Position numbers and translations under genes: made by a program. Positions 34,801 to 44,590 of a stretch of DNA of 64,000 bases are shown piece after piece. Position 1 is the stretch's first letter. Each line of letters opens with the position of its first letter. Below the pieces are notes generated by a model. That model ran no database searches and had not been told where the DNA came from. It was given only the letters and a program-made list of their open reading frames with translations. The stretch is from DASSFG01 sp035547915 (GTDB lineage: Bacteria; Planctomycetota; Planctomycetia; Pirellulales; JAICIG01), in assembly GCA_035547915.1 (NCBI GenBank), contig DASZTS010000014.1:53134-117133 (forward strand). Direction: 5' to 3'.

Positions 34801-37011
34801 GATAAGAAAGACGACGGGCTGGTGTTCGACGAACTGGGCGTCGATCACGTTTTCATCGACGAGGCCCATTACTTCAAGAACCTGGAGACGCCAACCAAGA
34901 TGGAGCGTGTGGCCGGCATCCAGACCGGCGGCTCCGAACGGGCGTTCGACGTGTACATGAAGGCCCGCTACCTCGACGAGCAGCACGCCGGCCACGGGGT
35001 CACCTTTGCCACAGGAACGCCGATAAGCAACACGATGGTGGAGATGTACACCATGCAGCGTTTCCTCGATCCAGAGGGCCTGAGAAGCCGGGGAATCGAG
35101 CATTTCGACGCATGGGCAGCCACCTTCGGCGAAGTGGTCGACACGATGGAGATTTCCCCGGACGGTGCCGGACTGCGGCCCCGCAGCCGGTTTGCCCGGT
35201 TCACCAACCTGCCGGAACTCCAGCAGATGTTTCGGGCATTTTCCGACGTGCAGACGGCCGACATGCTGAACCTGCCGCGGCCGACCCTGAAAGGCGGCAA
35301 ACCGATTGTGGTTGCCTGCCCGATGTCCGATGAGCAGCGGGAGCTGCAAGACGAGCTTGTCAGACGCTACGAACGGCTGCGGTCGGAGAAGATAGACCCG
35401 CGTGTCGATAACGCCCTGGCCATCACCACGGACGGCCGCAAACTGGCCACCGACGCCCGGATGCTGTCGGAGACCGCCCAGGACTTCACGGAATCAAAGG
35501 TTAACCGGCTGGTCGAAAACGTCTTTTCGATCTGGCAGCGGACCGCCCCGACGCGCGGCACGCAGATGATTTTCGCCGATATGGGCGTCAATCCGACCGC
35601 GTGGGGCTATTCGCCCTACGACGAGATCATCCGTAAGCTGGTCGCCCACGGCATCCCGCGTGAGCAGATCGCCACCATCGGCGACGCCGAATCCGACGCC
35701 AAGAAACAGGCATTGTTCGAGAAGGTCCGGCAAGGCTCGGTGCGCGTCCTGATCGGCAGCACGCAGAAAATGGGCACCGGCACCAACGTCCAGAAACGGC
35801 TGGCCGCCCTGCATCACCTCGATGCACCGTGGAAGCCGGCGGAAGTCGAACAGCGTGACGGCCGCATACTCCGGCAGGGCAACGAGAATAAGGAAGTCGA
35901 GATTTACCGTTACGTTACCGAAGGTTCCTTCGACGCCTACATGTGGCAGGCCCTCGAAACCAAGGCCCGCTTCATTGGTCAGGTCATCACCGGCGACAAC
36001 GCCGCCCGCCGCGCCGACGACATCGGTGGGCAGGAACTCTCCTACGCCGAGGTTAAGGCGATTGCCTCCGGCAACCCGGCCGTGCTCACGCTGGCCGAGG
36101 CCGACGCCGAGCTACAGCGGCTTAACCTCCTGAAAAAGAACCATCTCGACGAGCAATACGTTGCCCGCCGCAACGTGCGGGATTTACCGGCGACCATCAC
36201 CAGGCTGACCGACCGGCTCACGAAACTCACGGCCGACGAGGCGACCGCCACGGCCCACGCCGCCGAGCCGATAAGGATCGGCAGCCATTCTTATTCACGG
36301 GAGGACGCACCGGCCGTGCTTGCCAACCGGCTGGATGCAATGCCCGGCAACGTCCGCGACACCACCCGCGTGCCGGTGGGCACCTACCGGGGCCTGCAAT
36401 TCGGTCTGCTGCTGCATCCGCAGTTTCCGCCCGACGTTTACCTCGAAGGGGCGATCATCCGCCATACCGGGCTCTCCCGTGAGCACCAGGGACCGCGTGC
36501 AGTCCTGAACGCACTGGAACGCATCGCCGGTGCCTACGGCTCGGAATGTGTCGGAACCCGGCAGGAACTGGCGATTGCCGAATCGCAGCTACGCGACTAC
36601 CAGGCCCGGCTGGGCAAGCCGTTCCCGCACGACGCATATCTCTTGGAAATGACCGGACTCCGTGACCAGCTCAAGGCCGGCTTATCCGCCACGCCGCACG
36701 AAGCTGCCGAATCAGGGCCGACCGTTTCCGAACTGGCCGACCGGATCAAGGCGATCAAGGCCGCCAACACCATCGACGCCACGCCACAGCGCGTGCAGCG
36801 GAAACATGCAACTGCCGAAGAGCCAATCACCGCCCGCATCCGCCGGCGGCAGGAGGCCATGCCTACGCCCGACCAGGCGATTGAGCATGAGGAAGCACCG
36901 GAAGCAGTGGCAGCCACGACGCCGGAGCCGAATTCATCCGCAAGGCCGATGACCTTCCGGGAACGCATCCTGCGTGAACGGGGTCAGGCTGACGAGCACA
37001 CTCCGCAGTGA
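31840..37011 (+). CDS. N6-adenine methylase-SNF2 helicase fusion (DarB-like)
   Basis: About 1,723 residues. The N-terminal methylase half has SAM motif I (ILEPGCGTGNF, about residue 160) and a catalytic-type NVPF in DAVIGNVPFADV. The second half is an SNF2-type helicase: Walker A in HLVGAGKTFTM (about 844), DEAH in DHVFIDEAHYFKNL (about 1006), GTGTNVQKRLAALHHLD (about 1312) and EQRDGRILRQGN. A helical, Pro/Ala-rich tail follows. Related fusions occur on plasmids and in phage P1 DarB, which protects incoming DNA from type I restriction. I start at the GTG at 31840 because AGAGGAGA precedes it. The frame is open back to 31162, but that part overlaps another gene. Confidence 0.85.
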   Translation: MQGTQLSFQLDVPPIRFAAPPPEQTTPRKLFTDQPRPAPAPATIASGEKSKARDIITAIRTLKAIEQEQRPATTDERQMLARFGGFGAVALSIFPDPVTGKYKDAGWQSLGEELQSLLSPQEYDSAKRTTFNAFYTSPTVIAGIHEAISQLGVPNTATILEPGCGTGNFMSQGKPGNHFIGVELDSISGRIARALHPEHDIRIESFRDTTLPENRIDAVIGNVPFADVKLDHHGQKFSLHDYFFAKSVDALKPGGVLALVTSHYTLDKQNAAIREYLAAKADFVGAIRLPSDAFKREGTAVVTDIVFLRKRAPGEPANHADKDWLGIAPLAIDGAEVPVNRYFLNHPEMVLGTWSRKDTLYGGEGFSVAGNGDLEGNLRKAVDRLPKFEPLQSSPAEAEAVPAFTPPPQQRHINEGSFFVGDDRIIYQTDGGQGVPVVYGGSTLRADGNLTGRRMAALIELRDKARRVLQSQNEGWPQSHRDDARRELNRAYDRFVMAYGPINKASLSETKDGSVIRRTPNLVKFKEDPDAMLVMSLENYEDESGKATKAAIMSRDVVGKNPPITQVRSAEEGLLVSLNQRGTVDLPYIASLYGKPEPQVIDELGDLIFQNPQSKEWETADDYLSGNVRSKLAAADAAGPQYQRNVSALQHVQPEDVLPGDIDAGLGAPWIPAGDIQAFAAELFHVDPGAVPVAHLKKDAVWSLDAGYAAKASVAATSEFGTPRANGTWLLEMALNMKSPTIYDTIQNGDREERVVNQEDTMAAREKQKLIKERFRSWVFSDPERTERLVRLYNDTYNNLRPRLFDGSHLDFHGMNQALALRPHQKDAVWRGMSSGNTLLAHLVGAGKTFTMAATGMKMKQAGLIKKPMYVVPNHLLEQFAREFMQLYPNAKLLVAAKEDLTRDRRKFLTAKIASGEWDGIIVTHSSFERIGMSRDYQEKFLLEQIAEYDELLREHAADKGSNRNLIKQIEKQKAARAERLKNLLAEDKKDDGLVFDELGVDHVFIDEAHYFKNLETPTKMERVAGIQTGGSERAFDVYMKARYLDEQHAGHGVTFATGTPISNTMVEMYTMQRFLDPEGLRSRGIEHFDAWAATFGEVVDTMEISPDGAGLRPRSRFARFTNLPELQQMFRAFSDVQTADMLNLPRPTLKGGKPIVVACPMSDEQRELQDELVRRYERLRSEKIDPRVDNALAITTDGRKLATDARMLSETAQDFTESKVNRLVENVFSIWQRTAPTRGTQMIFADMGVNPTAWGYSPYDEIIRKLVAHGIPREQIATIGDAESDAKKQALFEKVRQGSVRVLIGSTQKMGTGTNVQKRLAALHHLDAPWKPAEVEQRDGRILRQGNENKEVEIYRYVTEGSFDAYMWQALETKARFIGQVITGDNAARRADDIGGQELSYAEVKAIASGNPAVLTLAEADAELQRLNLLKKNHLDEQYVARRNVRDLPATITRLTDRLTKLTADEATATAHAAEPIRIGSHSYSREDAPAVLANRLDAMPGNVRDTTRVPVGTYRGLQFGLLLHPQFPPDVYLEGAIIRHTGLSREHQGPRAVLNALERIAGAYGSECVGTRQELAIAESQLRDYQARLGKPFPHDAYLLEMTGLRDQLKAGLSATPHEAAESGPTVSELADRIKAIKAANTIDATPQRVQRKHATAEEPITARIRRRQEAMPTPDQAIEHEEAPEAVAATTPEPNSSARPMTFRERILRERGQADEHTPQ

Positions 37012-37210
37012 GCCCGCCGCAGGCACTGGCAGATGAAATCCTACCTGCCCCGGAGCAAATCTGGGGCGGGACCATCAGGCCCCATTTCCCGCCCCAGGCC
37101 CCACCCTTTTCCCCACTTCTCTGTTCCGGTGAAAAACTCAGAAGAAAGAGCCGCTTGACAACTCTATCACCGACCGATAGACCCTACCTCAAGCGAAAGG
37201 AGAATCCGAA

Positions 37211-37470
37211 ATGCCATTTGAGCGTTCCCTAGAAATCGAACAGCGGTTGGATAACGTTCTCCACCTGATCCGTACCGGCCGTTATTCTACGCCAGCGTTG
37301 GCCGAAGAGGTCGGGGTTTCAGTTCCGACGATTTCACGGATCGTCGCCGCCCTTCGAGGGAGAGGGCACGAAATCCAGGCGGAGAGAACAGAAAAGGGCT
37401 GGCGCTACTTTCTTGTCCGACAGACCAAGATGCCCGCCCACGCCGACTCACGGCAACATCATGCGCGTTC

Positions 37471-37474
<4 letters not shown>
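37211..37474 (+). CDS. HTH regulator heading the type I R-M operon
   Basis: An 87-residue winged-helix protein: IEQRLDNVLHLIRTGRYSTP, ALAEEVGVSVPTISRIVAAL, then RGHEIQAERTEKGWRYFL. CGAAAGGAG precedes the start. Its TGA overlaps the hsdM ATG, so it is coupled to the operon and likely autoregulates it. The 37012-37210 gap should hold the promoter. Confidence 0.8.
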
Positions 37475-39061
<1,587 letters not shown>

Positions 39062-39072
<11 letters not shown>

Positions 39073-40396
39073 CTGGCGCACGTGCAAAATCGGAGATGTC
39101 TTCACACTGACTCCAGGCTTTGCCTTCAAAAGCAGCGATTTCATCGACCATGGCACGCCGGTATTGAAAATCAAAAATGTAAAGGCAGGCGAAGTCGTAT
39201 TCAATGACTTGAGCTACGTGGCTGACAGTTTTGTGCAGAGTCGCAGCAACTTCCTTGTTCAACATGGCGATATTCTGATTTCCTTGTCAGGGAACCGTAT
39301 CGACGGCTCAAAAGATACTTGGGTAGGAAAAGTTGCCCAGTTTCGACGAAATGGCAACTACCTTCTCAATCAGCGCGTTGGTATCCTGCGGCCGAAAACT
39401 GATGTAACGATTGACACGCGTTGCAGCGCGTACTTGCTGGGTTCAGAACAATACCAACAACTCTTCATCTCAATAGCAACGAGTTCAGGTGGTCAAGCCA
39501 ATCTGTCATCAGCACAGGTGCTGAATGCAGAAATTAGGCTGCCACCGTTCGCTGAGCAGCAGGCTATCGCATGTATTCTTGGGGCATTGGACGACAAGAT
39601 CGCGTTAAACCATCGGCGGAACAGCGGGCTCGAAGCAATCGCGCGCGCGATATTTCAGAGTTGGTTCGTGGACTTCGCTCCAGTGCAAGCGAAAGCAGAA
39701 GGCCGCAAGCCTGCCGGATTGCCGCCGGAACTCATGGCACTGTTTCCCACCTCGTTTGAGGAAAGCGAACTCGGAGAAATTCCGAAGGGATGGCATATCG
39801 GGACGGTTGGGGATGTCGTTGAGATCAACGGTTGGACATTGGGAAAACGGGATGAACTCGACGAGATCAACTACATCGAAATCAGTGAAGTCATGCGAGG
39901 AGAGGTTGCCAATATCACTCGCTATGTTCGTGGAGAAGAGCCCGGACGAGCGAGAAGACGATTGCGACATGGCGACACGGCAATTTCGACCGTCCGACCA
40001 GATCGAGGCGCATATTTTCTGTGTCTTGAGCCCCCGACAAGCCTGATAGCCTCAACCGGCTTCGCGGTTCTCACTGCGAGGGGTGGGCATTGGGCTTTCG
40101 TGCATGTACTCACGACAAGGAACGAATTCGGCCAAGAACTCGGTCGGCTGGCGGATGGTGGCGCGTACCCTGCCGTTCGTCCAGAATTAATCTCGGCTCG
40201 GCCAGTCGTGATCCCCGCAAATGGTAGTGTTTTATCTGCGTTTGAAAAACTCACTCAGCCACTTTTCTTGAAGGTCGAAGCTGAAAGAAAGGAATCCCGC
40301 ACCCTCGCAGCCCTGCGAGATACGCTCTTGCCGAAGCTGATTAGCGGAGAGCTACGTGTGCCGGACGCCGAGCGGATCGTTGGGATGGTGGTATGA
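39062..40396 (+). CDS. hsdS: Type I restriction-modification specificity subunit
   Basis: A 444-residue HsdS with two target-recognition domains separated and ended by conserved helices. Domain 1 starts WRTCKIGDVFTLTPG and ends in EQQAIACILGALDDKIALNH. Domain 2 starts GEIPKGWHIGTVGDVVEING and ends LAALRDTLLPKLISGEL. It sets the bipartite DNA target of the complex. Its ATGA overlap with the following HEPN-like gene suggests translational coupling. Confidence 0.95.
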
Positions 40397-41043
40397 GCAC
40401 ACCGCTCAAGCCCTGGACCAGGGGACCATTTGAACTGTTGGTCCATGCCGAGTTGCACCGCCTTGACGGTGACGACTTTGATCGCCGTATGGCGATGATT
40501 AGCTTCGACAACGCAATCGAAGTTGCGATCACAACCTACCTCAACCTAAATCCAATTCAACGCAACAAACGACAGTATCCGAAAGCGGATGTGGAGAAGT
40601 GGCTGACGAATTTTCACACCAAAATCGACTTTTTCATGATCGAACTTGACACCCGTGGCCTTGCAGTTCTGCACGAGCAGGCGGACATCGTTTGGTATCA
40701 CGATTCCAGGAACGAGCAGTATCACGGTGGAAAGCCATCGGTCCCATTGATCGCCGAGCTGGAGACTATTCGTGGGATTGCAATCTGGGTATTTAGCGTG
40801 CTGTTTGAGATACCAGATACGGAGCCAAGGATTGGCGAGGCCATCGCGTTGAGACGCCCACAAACGATGGAAGGGAGAACGCCGGAATATGATGGCTTGA
40901 TCGACGATACGTATGGTACTTGCTCGGTCGCAGGCGACCAATACAAGACGAGCGATGTGCTTCATGCTCTTGATGCAGCGGCTTATGCAGAACTCGGTGA
41001 GGCTCTCAAGCAGCAGCTTGGGCAGGAAGGAAATCCGTCATGA
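40393..41043 (+). CDS. HEPN-like protein embedded in the R-M operon
   Basis: A 216-residue protein overlapping hsdS and hsdR by four bases each. Residues 106-111 are RNEQYH, which fits the RNxxxH motif of HEPN ribonucleases, in the context WYHDSRNEQYHGG. The first half is helical (FDNAIEVAITTYLNLN). HEPN proteins often cut RNA in anti-phage defence, and anticodon nucleases are known companions of type I systems (PrrC with EcoprrI). The fold call rests on one motif and helicity, so it is tentative. Alternatively it is a regulatory or structural HEPN without RNase activity. Confidence 0.6.
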   Translation: MSTPLKPWTRGPFELLVHAELHRLDGDDFDRRMAMISFDNAIEVAITTYLNLNPIQRNKRQYPKADVEKWLTNFHTKIDFFMIELDTRGLAVLHEQADIVWYHDSRNEQYHGGKPSVPLIAELETIRGIAIWVFSVLFEIPDTEPRIGEAIALRRPQTMEGRTPEYDGLIDDTYGTCSVAGDQYKTSDVLHALDAAAYAELGEALKQQLGQEGNPS

Positions 41044-44000
41044 ACCTGAATAACTTTACCGAATCCGTTGTTGAGGAAGCAACACTCGCGTGGTTGGAAT
41101 CTCTTGGTTACTCCATCGCCCACGGCCCGGACCTGATCGAAACCGAGCGCGGCGGCGAATATGGCCGAGTCGTCCTCGAAGATCGCTTGCGCCAGGCGCT
41201 CCAGCGTCTTAACCCGAAACTGCCCGCAAGCGCTCTCGATGAAGCGTTCCGCAATCTGACGCGGCCTGACTCGCCCTCGCTAGTTGGCGGCAATCATGCC
41301 ATGCACCGGCTGCTGGTCGAGGGTGTGCCGGTGGAAGTGCAGCGCCCTGATGGCACCCTTGGCGGCGACATCGTGCGGGTTTTCGATTATGAGAATCCCA
41401 ACAACAACGACTTTCTTGCGGTGAACCAATTCACGATTGTGGAAAACAAGATTGAACGTCGGCCAGACGTTCTGCTGTTCATTAACGGCTTGCCGCTTGC
41501 TGTGATCGAATTGAAAAACGCTGCTGACGAGAACGCCACCCTTTGGAACGCCTTCAACCAGCTACAGACCTACAAGCAGCAAATCCCGTCCCTGTTCACC
41601 TGGAACGCAGCTCTGCTGGTCTCAGACGGCGTGCAAGCTCGCATCGGCACGCTGACGGCAGACCGCGAGCGGTTTATGCCGTGGAGGACTATCGCTGGCG
41701 AAGACTTGGCCCCGGCGTCGATGCCCGAACTGCAAGTGGTGTTGGAAGGCGTGTTCGAGAAGACGCGGTTTCTGCAACTGCTGCGGCACTTCATTGTGTT
41801 TGAGGACGAAGGCGGCGGTAAGCTCACCAAGAAAATGGCCGGCTATCACCAGTTCCATGCAGTGAACCTCGCCCTGGTAGCGACCATCAAAGCCACCGGT
41901 ATGGGCGGCGACCGTCGCGTCGGGGTGGTCTGGCATACTCAAGGTTCGGGCAAGAGCCTGACGATGGCGTTCTACGCCGGGCGGGTGGTTCTCGAACCGG
42001 CGATGAAGAATCCCACCATCGTCGTCATCACCGACCGCAACGACCTGGACGACCAGCTCTTCGGCACGTTCGCCCGTTGCAACGAACTCCTCCGGCAAAA
42101 GCCTGTGCAGGCCGAGAGCCGCGAGCAACTCCGCACTCTGCTGAAGACCGATTCGGGCGGCGTGATTTTCACCACCGTTCACAAGTTTTTTCCAACCGTT
42201 GAGGAAGCGAAGTTCCCGCTGCTGTCTGAACGGCGAAACATCGTCGTGATGGCGGATGAGGCTCATCGCAGCCAGTACGACTTCGTGGACGGTTTCGCGG
42301 CCCACATGCGGAACGCCTTGCCGGGAGCATCGTTTATCGGATTCACCGGAACGCCCATCGAACAGGCCGACGCCAACACGCGGGCCGTCTTTGGGAATTA
42401 TGTCAGCGTTTACGACATCGAGCGTGCCGTGAAAGACGGCGCAACGGTGCCGATCTACTACGAAAGCCGGCTTGCGAAGCTCAAACTCGACGAGTCGAAA
42501 AAGCCCAAGCTCGACGAGGAATTCGAGGAGGCGACCGAGGGTGAGGAAGAAAGCGCCAAAGCCAAACTGAAAACAAAATGGGCCGCCCTGGAATCCCTTG
42601 TCGGGGCGAAGGAACGCATCAAGCTGGTGGCAGCCGATATCGTGGCTCACTGGGAGAAACGGCTGGAGGCAATGGATGGAAAGGCGATGATCGTCTGCAT
42701 GAGCCGACGCATCTGCATTGATCTTTACAACGAGTTGGTCGCACTCCGCCCGGACTGGCACCACGGCGACGACGATAAGGGCGTGTTGAAGATCATCATG
42801 ACCGGCTCGGCGTCCGATCCTACCGAGTGGCAACCGCATATCCGCTCGAAGTCCCGCCGCGAGGAATTGGCAAAGCGGTTCAAGACCCCGCAAGACCCAT
42901 TCAAAGTGGTGATCGTCCGCGATATGTGGCTCACAGGCTTCGACGCTCCGTGCCTGCATACGATGTACGCCGATAAGCCAATGCGCGGACACGGTCTGAT
43001 GCAGGCCATCGCCCGCGTCAACCGCGTGTTCAAGGACAAGCCCGGCGGCCTGATCGTCGATTACCTCGGCCTTGCCCATGAACTGAAACAGGCGCTCGCC
43101 ACCTACACCGAAAGTGGCGGCCACGGGCAGACAGCGATTGACCAGGAGGAAGCCGTTGCGCTGATGCGCGAGAAACACGAAGTCTGTGCAGCCTTCTTCC
43201 ACGGTTTCGACTACTCAGGCTTTGCGGCCGGCAACGCCATGCAGAAACTCGGCATTCTGCCCGCAGCACAGGAACACATCCTGAAGCAGGAGGACGGCAA
43301 GAACCGTTTCGTTAAGGCGGTAGTCGAGTTATCCAAGGCATTCGCACTGGCGGTACCCGCCGACGACGCGATGGCCGTCGTGGACGACGTGGCGTTTTTC
43401 CAAGCGGTCAAATCCGTGTTGTCCAAGTCCATCGGCGACCAAATGCGCGACCCGGGCGACGTTGACCACGCGATCCGCCAGATCGTGTCGCGGGCCGTGT
43501 CGTCTGACGAAGTGATCGACATTTTCGCCGCAGCCGGGCTGAAGAAGCCGGACATTTCCGTCTTATCCGATGACTTCCTCGCCGAGGTGCGCGGGATGCC
43601 GCAACGGAATCTAGCCGTCGAAATGTTGCGAAAGCTGCTCCAAGGCGAGATCAAGCAGCGGTCGAAGAGAAACGTTGTTCAGGCCCGGTCGTTCCTAGAG
43701 ATGCTAGAGAAGTCCATCACCCGCTACCAGAACCGAGCCATCGAGACGGCGGCAGTGATCGAGGAATTGATCGGGCTGGCGAAGGACATGCGCGAGGCCC
43801 AGCAGCGCGGTGAACAACTCGGCCTAACCGACGACGAGATTGCGTTCTACGACGCCCTGGAAGTCAACGACAGTGCCGTGAAGGTACTCGGCGACGATGT
43901 GTTGAAACTGATCGCCCAGGATTTGGTGAAAGCGGTGCGGAACAACCTTACCATCGACTGGACTGTTCGGGAGAACGTGCGGGCTAACCTGCGTGTCATC

Positions 44001-44111
44001 ATCAAGCGGATTCTCCGCAAGCACGGCTACCCGCCGGACAAGCAGGAGAAAGCGACCAATACCGTGCTGGAGCAAGCCGAGGCCCTGTCGCGGGCCTGGG
44101 TCGATGTGTAA
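41040..44111 (+). CDS. hsdR: Type I restriction enzyme R subunit
   Basis: A 1,023-residue HsdR. The N-terminal PD-(D/E)xK nuclease has Asp in RRPDVLLFINGLP and AVIELKN at about residues 141-160. The motor domain has Walker A in WHTQGSGKSLTMAF (about 300), DEAH in VVMADEAHRSQYDF (about 404), and GFTGTPIEQ. The C-terminal helical region binds the methylase complex. It translocates and cuts unmethylated DNA. All catalytic motifs look intact. Confidence 0.95.
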   Translation: MNLNNFTESVVEEATLAWLESLGYSIAHGPDLIETERGGEYGRVVLEDRLRQALQRLNPKLPASALDEAFRNLTRPDSPSLVGGNHAMHRLLVEGVPVEVQRPDGTLGGDIVRVFDYENPNNNDFLAVNQFTIVENKIERRPDVLLFINGLPLAVIELKNAADENATLWNAFNQLQTYKQQIPSLFTWNAALLVSDGVQARIGTLTADRERFMPWRTIAGEDLAPASMPELQVVLEGVFEKTRFLQLLRHFIVFEDEGGGKLTKKMAGYHQFHAVNLALVATIKATGMGGDRRVGVVWHTQGSGKSLTMAFYAGRVVLEPAMKNPTIVVITDRNDLDDQLFGTFARCNELLRQKPVQAESREQLRTLLKTDSGGVIFTTVHKFFPTVEEAKFPLLSERRNIVVMADEAHRSQYDFVDGFAAHMRNALPGASFIGFTGTPIEQADANTRAVFGNYVSVYDIERAVKDGATVPIYYESRLAKLKLDESKKPKLDEEFEEATEGEEESAKAKLKTKWAALESLVGAKERIKLVAADIVAHWEKRLEAMDGKAMIVCMSRRICIDLYNELVALRPDWHHGDDDKGVLKIIMTGSASDPTEWQPHIRSKSRREELAKRFKTPQDPFKVVIVRDMWLTGFDAPCLHTMYADKPMRGHGLMQAIARVNRVFKDKPGGLIVDYLGLAHELKQALATYTESGGHGQTAIDQEEAVALMREKHEVCAAFFHGFDYSGFAAGNAMQKLGILPAAQEHILKQEDGKNRFVKAVVELSKAFALAVPADDAMAVVDDVAFFQAVKSVLSKSIGDQMRDPGDVDHAIRQIVSRAVSSDEVIDIFAAAGLKKPDISVLSDDFLAEVRGMPQRNLAVEMLRKLLQGEIKQRSKRNVVQARSFLEMLEKSITRYQNRAIETAAVIEELIGLAKDMREAQQRGEQLGLTDDEIAFYDALEVNDSAVKVLGDDVLKLIAQDLVKAVRNNLTIDWTVRENVRANLRVIIKRILRKHGYPPDKQEKATNTVLEQAEALSRAWVDV

Positions 44112-44190
44112 AGCAACAGATGTTGAATCAGGAATGAGGGCTTTATGAAAGAAGGAACGATCTGGGGCAACCGAGCATGAGGTACAAGTT

Positions 44191-44574
44191 GTGAGAATCA
44201 TTGGACATGGAATCGACATAGTTGAAATTGCCCGCATTCAACGCCTGCTCGATATGCCAAACAGCGAATGGACACGGGCTGCATTCACTTCAAAAGAACG
44301 CGAACTTGCCGACGCACCACCGGCAGACACCCGATATTTCGCAGCACGCTACGCCGCCAAAGAAGCAGTAGGTAAGGCACTCGGAACAGGAATAAGCGGG
44401 GAGATCGCATGGATGGACATCGAAATCCTGCGCCAAGCGACAGGTGAACCGGCGGTGTCCCTGACGCATGCCGCACTGGAGTCCGCCAATGAGCTTGGGG
44501 TAACCCGCTGGATCATCAGCATCAGCCATAGCGGCACGTATGCCGTGGCCAGCGCTATTGCCGTCAGTGAATGA
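44191..44574 (+). CDS. acpS: Holo-ACP synthase (AcpS-type phosphopantetheinyl transferase)
   Basis: A 127-residue AcpS. The Mg-binding Asp is in IGHGIDIVEIARIQRL and the catalytic Glu in RYAAKEAVGKALGTG; IISISHSGTYAVASAI ends the fold. The GTG start has GAGGT upstream. AcpS moves phosphopantetheine from CoA to acyl carrier protein. It is complete and lies between a restriction operon and another defence-like cassette inside the mobile element, with no fatty-acid or polyketide genes nearby, which is unusual. Confidence 0.9.
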   Translation: MRIIGHGIDIVEIARIQRLLDMPNSEWTRAAFTSKERELADAPPADTRYFAARYAAKEAVGKALGTGISGEIAWMDIEILRQATGEPAVSLTHAALESANELGVTRWIISISHSGTYAVASAIAVSE

Positions 44575-44590
44575 CCAATCTTACTCGCTT

